This document shows, in pieces, positions 59,689-64,000 of a DNA stretch of 64,000 nucleotides. The stretch spans positions 21,847,612 through 21,911,611 of the forward strand of contig CM068317.1 in the NCBI GenBank assembly GCA_034766995.1, in the 5' to 3' direction. The notes under the pieces were generated by a model. The model was not told the DNA's origin. It worked only from the letters and a program-made list of their open reading frames with translations, and ran no database searches. Made by a program: the position numbers and the translations under genes. Within the stretch, counting starts at the first letter, position 1, and every line of letters starts with the position of its first letter. Source of the DNA: Acanthacorydalis orientalis (taxonomy: Eukaryota; Arthropoda; Insecta; Megaloptera; Corydalidae).

Positions 59689-60182
59689 CAAAAATTAATT
59701 CGGTGTTTTTAAATTGAATCCATCATACTCTGTTTTAAATTAAAATACTTTTTCGTCGTTTTGAATTTTGAAGTGCCAACCTTAACATTTAAAAACACTA
59801 TATAAACAGTTGGCAGAATCTCACAAAACAGTATTGAATACGATGTCGTTCAAAAAGCAGCACGTTATGCATTGCATACTTTTCGCATTCCAGTAGAAAA
59901 AAATACCACCGAAGCCACGGAAATCAATTACTCAGCTTTGGGGGAAGGTGTTGTGACCCACAAAACATGTAAAAAATGCTAAAACAGTAGAATAGGTTCG
60001 AAAATGCATTATGACTTCATCGACTGAAAGCAGCCATATTTTTTTGAGAAGAGATTGATTAGTTACCCGACAGATGGAGAAATGTTATACAAAATAATGG
60101 GGGATATTTTAAGAATTAAAATGTATTCCATTTTTTCATAAACATTCATTTTCTATAAAAAGCGAATTAATTTGTATACAAT
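59684..60182 (+). mobile_element. mariner derivative (family M3, N plus C type), copy 2
   Basis: Left end AAGGTACAAAAATTAATTCG. The interior starts at about 59841 with ATGTCGTTCAAAAAGCAGCA, read MSFKKQHVMHCILFAFQ, a stop, then KKNTTEATEINYSALGEGVV and THKTCKKC: the helix-turn-helix of a mariner transposase. It passes straight to the C-terminal segment (FFEKRLISYPTDGEMLYKIM). Same deletion as the copy at 38147. The right end (TTAATTTGTATACA) is interrupted by an RTE insertion. Confidence 0.7.
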
Positions 60183-60242
60183 CATCATCATCATCTTCAG
60201 CCCCTGTTAATCCACTGCTGGATAAAGGCCTCATTCATGATT
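60183..60242 (-). mobile_element. Extremely 5'-truncated RTE copy (60 bp)
   Basis: (ATC)n then the last 45 bp or so of RTE (TTCAGCCCCTGTTAATCCAC to GCCTCATTCATGA), bounded by a 12-bp duplication, TTTGTATACAAT, at 60171-60182 and 60243-60254. Confidence 0.75.
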
Positions 60243-60251
60243 TTTGTATAC

Positions 60252-60317
60252 AATATATATATATATATATATATCAGCAGCAGCATCTGTTATATATATA
60301 TATATATATATATATAT
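60252..60317. repeat. (AT)n arrays with a CAG-repeat stub
   Basis: Two (AT)n arrays bracket CAGCAGCAGCATCTGT (60275-60290), which is identical to the 3' end of the next RTE copy and may be a minimal insertion or a duplication. Confidence 0.7.
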
Positions 60318-60598
60318 CAGCAGCAGCAGCAGCATCTGTCAATCACTGATGGATAAAGACCTCTTGCATGATTTACCATTTTGCACGATTGTATGCCTCT
60401 CTTTTTCAATAAAATTTTTAATTTCTTTATCCCATCTGTTCATTGGTCTCTTTCTTGGTCTTTTATATTCCTTGATTCCCAATTAATAATTTCTGTTATT
60501 CATCAGTTGTTTTCTCTTCTTGCAATATGCCCCGCTCATTTCCATTTCAGACTCTTTACTCTTCTTATTAGATCTGTAACTACTGTCTGTTTTCGTAT

Positions 60599-60602
<4 letters not shown>
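60318..60602 (-). mobile_element. RTE copy, 5'-truncated, more diverged
   Basis: Starts with (CAG)5 in place of (ATC)n, then CATCTGTCAATCACTGATGG; aligns to 38695-38985 with several small deletions and substitutions and breaks off at TTTTCGTATCC against (AT)n. Reads as the C-terminal part of the RTE protein with frame breaks. Older than copies 1 and 2. Confidence 0.75.

Positions 60603-60650
<48 letters not shown>
60603..60650. repeat. (AT)n array
   Basis: About 23 AT units bordering the truncated RTE end. Confidence 0.9.
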
Positions 60651-61145
60651 ATAAAATCAATTAATAAGAAAAGTAAATCATAATACTAAAATAATCCAAA
60701 TATCCTTAAAAAATAGTAACTTAAAACACACAAACACCGTTAAACAATTGTAAAAACAAAGAGTAATAATTTTAAAACATATAGCCAAATTCGTCAAAGC
60801 AATAAACAGCCTCTTATTTTCAATTAAACTAACAGCACAAAAAACGTAATATAATGTGAAACCCGATATCACAAAGACACCCTCTCGAATACAACAGGTA
60901 TTAACCGTAAAAAGCCGTAGTTTGAAATTCGCAGGCTGTTGTTACGCTACCTGTAACCAATAATACTCTCTTTTAACGGATCTAAAATTACAACTTTTTT
61001 CAGAGCGTTATAAGTATTTGACATAAAAAAAACCTGTTCATTATAAATCTGCACCATCTGTTCTTCAGGTCTCTTTTTATTGTTATTAATGTGCATTATT
61101 CGTAAAAAGGCGTCAGTGCTTGATGCAGTCTTTATTTATGGATAC
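60651..61145. other. Unique sequence without recognised features
   Basis: The stretch 60840-60980 is less AT-rich (ACCCTCTCGAATACAACAGG, then GGCTGTTGTTACGCTACCTG); no gene signal. Confidence 0.5.
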
Positions 61146-61147
61146 AT

Positions 61148-61223
<76 letters not shown>

Positions 61224-61280
61224 ATGTGTGTGTATGTGTGTGTGTGTGTGTTGGTGTGTTGTGTGTGTTGTGTGTGTATA
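61146..61280. repeat. Compound (CA)n(TA)n(TG)n microsatellite
   Basis: About 10 CA, about 22 TA, then about 60 bp of GT-rich repeat with TATG and TTGG breaks. Confidence 0.9.
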
Positions 61281-61495
61281 GACATGATTTTTTCAACATT
61301 TTTCAATATAAATGCATATAAAATGAAATGGCACGTTCAACAAAAGAGAACATCTGTATGTCTTGTAGTAATCTGATCTCTTACGGTACTTTTCGAATGC
61401 AGTTTTTGAACATTTTAATGAATATCTGTTTTTTTTTTATCGTGTGAACTAGGAAATGTGTTTCAGTAAAGGAAATACAACGGGATCATATTATA

Positions 61496-61510
61496 TACAT
61501 ACATACATGT

Positions 61511-61570
<60 letters not shown>
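61496..61570. repeat. (AT)n array with (CATA)n and (TATG)n flanks
   Basis: ACATACATACATGTATACAT, about 20 AT units, then GTATATATGTATGTAT; close to a palindrome. Confidence 0.85.
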
Positions 61571-61571
<1 letters not shown>

Positions 61572-64000
61572 TAAGAAAACCTATATGTATTTTTTTTACT
61601 TGATTATTACAAAGTAAGTCGAGCATGTCATCACTCTAATATATTATAGACTTTTAATACGCTACATTAATTTTTTTTATAATTGAGTTCTTATAATTGT
61701 ATAACAAATGTTTCGATCGAATAGAAATAATTGAATATATTAAATAATCATTATATTATATCCTCCTTTTCAAATTAATACCAATAACCCTTTTATAAAA
61801 ACGTGCCAAAATTTAAGAGATACCAATTTTATTAAAAAGTATAAATCCAACAAATTAAAATTTATTTTCATTTATCGTAGTTAGTGAGATTTTTGTAGTA
61901 AAATTTCACAAAAATAAAATATGTACCTCGAATATTATAATCAGTAACGTCATAATAATTCTAAATATGGCTAATATCTGTCTAATATATTACCAACTCG
62001 GCTTAGTCAGTTCAATGATAGAGACTAATTCAAGGAATACGGTTTAACTTTTTTAACTGATTTGTTATTTTACTATCCCTAAAATCTTTAACTGATGAAG
62101 TCAATATTTCCAGCATATGTGTAGAGCATTTTAGCAAGGAGTGCTTTATTGAAAAATTGAATATTTATCAAGTACCGTTTTATCAATTTTAAAGTAATTT
62201 TTAATTAATGGTCATTATTTTCCAAGAAAGAGAAATCAATAAATTCCTCCTATGTTGAACAAATCTCCAATGATTTAAATGTATGAAATAAAGTTTTCAG
62301 TTTTCTTTTCCTTTCCGAAGTTCTCCAGTTATTTTTTATCTTTTTTTTGGATTATTTAACTCGAAATATCTTTAAGACGAAATATTAAGACATTATTAAG
62401 ACGAAACATTTCCTTATAGACGTTTAATATCTTGTGTTTTTTTGATCGTTAGCATGTCTTATTCGCTGTTATACCACTTATTTAAGTAGGTGACAGCAAA
62501 TGAGATCCATAGTCTCACTGAAAGTAAGTAAGTTCTTTTTTGTACTATAGAAATACATCCATTAATTATTCTTAATATAAAATAATTATTTAGACTTTTT
62601 TGAGTTTTAATTATTTCATTAGTAGTACAATAAAGTATCGATTTAATGAATCTAGATTTGATAGACCTTGCGTTTACTATTTCAAATGTAATAGACAAAA
62701 CCGGAGATAATAGCTTACAGCTACCAAATCTATCCCGGAAATGAATTATGGTCACACAAGTAGATAAAATATAAATTTTAGCACTATGGATTATTATTGA
62801 TAATCTCCAAACATTTAAAATTCGATGATAATAGACATCACCTCATCTCACCTTCTCGTCCATCATATAATGCATAATATGTAATTTATATAACAAATTG
62901 TGTTCTTTGTCACGTTAATACGCAATGTATTGGATTTCCACATATATTATTTGTTATTTATCAAGTTGCATGTATACTACTTTACAAATATTTGAATTTA
63001 ATAGACATTTGAATTTTACTTAATATAAGATAGCCTATTTTCCTAATTAATTCATAAATCGAGGATATAAACTACTTGTAATACAATAAAAATAATTGTG
63101 ATGTTATGCTCAAGAATTTGAATGAGAATGTTTAATAAAAAATTATAATAATCAATATGTAATATATTTTGTTACTTTTTGAGTTGAAAAATAAAAATTG
63201 AACGTATTGATCTAGAATCCATGTGTGAATCAATTTCTTGAACGATTGGTTTCCGCTTTCACCAACTTTAGATAGATTTTTAATAGTTCGGTAGATTTAT
63301 AAACAGACCTGTAGATAGACAGACCTGTAGAATTCCGTAATATTCCAGAATAAGTTCAAAGTCTATTTGAAAATGATAAAGCTTAAACACGACGTAATAG
63401 AAATAAATCCCATGTGGCCCCTAAGATTCGCACAGAGTCATACAGGAATACAACACAATTAAGTCTTTAATGTAATTTAAATCAAATTAAATTGAATATA
63501 ATTTAAAGTATTTTAAATACATTATTTTCTTTTTAAAAAATTCGTGCGTAAATATTTTTCAAAAAAACTTTTTTTTAGTTAATATTTAATATATTGTAAG
63601 TGTAATTATTATTTTTTATCATTGTGGATGTAAATTAATTTCCGAAAATTAATTTTCCACATATTCCATAAACTAGAAAAAAATTTCCTAATCAAACATT
63701 TTCAATAAATAATTATTGATTATCTCTAAACTATCCGCATTTTACTTATACATATTTCTATGGAAATACTATTATTATTTTAGCACAATAACAATCAAGA
63801 GTACACCCAAAATTTATTAGATTACAAAATAAAAAAAATATTTTTAGCTTAATCAAATGATACAAAAATAATAATTAGCATTAATAAATAATTTGAATAT
63901 AATTAATTAAAAATACATTTATTTTAAAGAATAATGTATAGTTTTAAAAATATATATACTGATTTCTTTGTTATGATTATTATTGTCAAAATATTTATTG
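61571..64000. other. AT-rich DNA without recognised features
   Basis: The last 2.4 kb contain no microsatellite, transposon end or convincing open frame. The minus-strand 98-residue frame at 62459-62755 has no recognisable motif and is not supported. At 63318-63331 and nearby there is a small direct repeat of AGACCTGTAGA. Confidence 0.55.

Noticed and set aside
60318..60340. (CAG)5 considered as a coding polyglutamine tract
   Set aside because: It is the tail repeat of a 5'-truncated RTE copy on the minus strand.
62459..62755. 98-residue minus-strand open frame
   Set aside because: No motif or repeat relation; composition similar to surrounding non-coding DNA.

Overview
This window is non-coding, very AT-rich nuclear DNA from a eukaryote, almost certainly an arthropod and most likely an insect. 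The evidence is the mix of mobile elements (several mariner lineages, Tc1, pogo/Tigger, PIF/Harbinger, hAT, RTE-type non-LTR retrotransposons), arthropod-style TATA and TCAGT promoter motifs in the few GC-richer islands, and the lack of any bacterial-style gene. I find no complete protein-coding gene, rRNA, tRNA or CRISPR array. The longest open frames are either decayed transposon proteins or Ile/Tyr runs read through (AT)n.

Layout. 0-2.4 kb: a GC-rich retroelement scrap, a small fold-back repeat, and a cluster of (AT)n arrays with a GC-rich inverted repeat. 3.5-4.6 kb: a Tigger (pogo) element with TIRs and the C-terminal part of its transposase. 5.6-9.1 kb: two copies of a fold-back repeat family. 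9.5-10.3 kb: a PIF/Harbinger deletion derivative flanked by TTA. 10.4-11.7 kb: a full-length but dead mariner. 15.7-17.1 kb: a dead Tc1 element. 18.3-18.7 kb: a hAT-type MITE with an 8-bp duplication. 19.7-20.2 kb and 24.2-24.8 kb: two GC-rich, promoter-like islands. 25.99 kb: a possible first coding exon ending in a consensus splice donor. 29-38 kb: mariner derivatives, a 67-bp-arm near-perfect palindrome and many (AT)n arrays. 38.1-39.8 kb: a mariner derivative directly abutted by a 5'-truncated RTE copy with a 13-bp target duplication. 40-53 kb: further fold-back repeats, two more mariner derivatives and a third promoter-like island near 46.5 kb. 54-56.5 kb: a second mariner-like family, then a Tigger copy split by an RTE insertion. 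57-61 kb: more fold-back repeats and a second mariner derivative followed by several RTE 3' ends. 61-64 kb: plain AT-rich DNA.

The most unusual material is small. Eight fold-back repeats of two types each carry, on both arms, a short module (CTGAAGA, a GGCAC/GTGCC-like stem, then GAAA) that matches the conserved core of a hammerhead ribozyme as found in Penelope-like elements. (AT)n arrays occur about once per 1.1 kb and repeatedly sit at the centre of long inverted repeats. Five mariner derivatives keep the transposase DNA-binding region and lack the catalytic part.

Most of the window is probably intergenic or intronic. If the 24.2 kb TATA island and the 25.99 kb exon are real, they would be the 5' end of a plus-strand gene whose next exon lies far downstream or outside the window. 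Calls rest on reading motifs and hand alignment; element edges without a stated target duplication are approximate.
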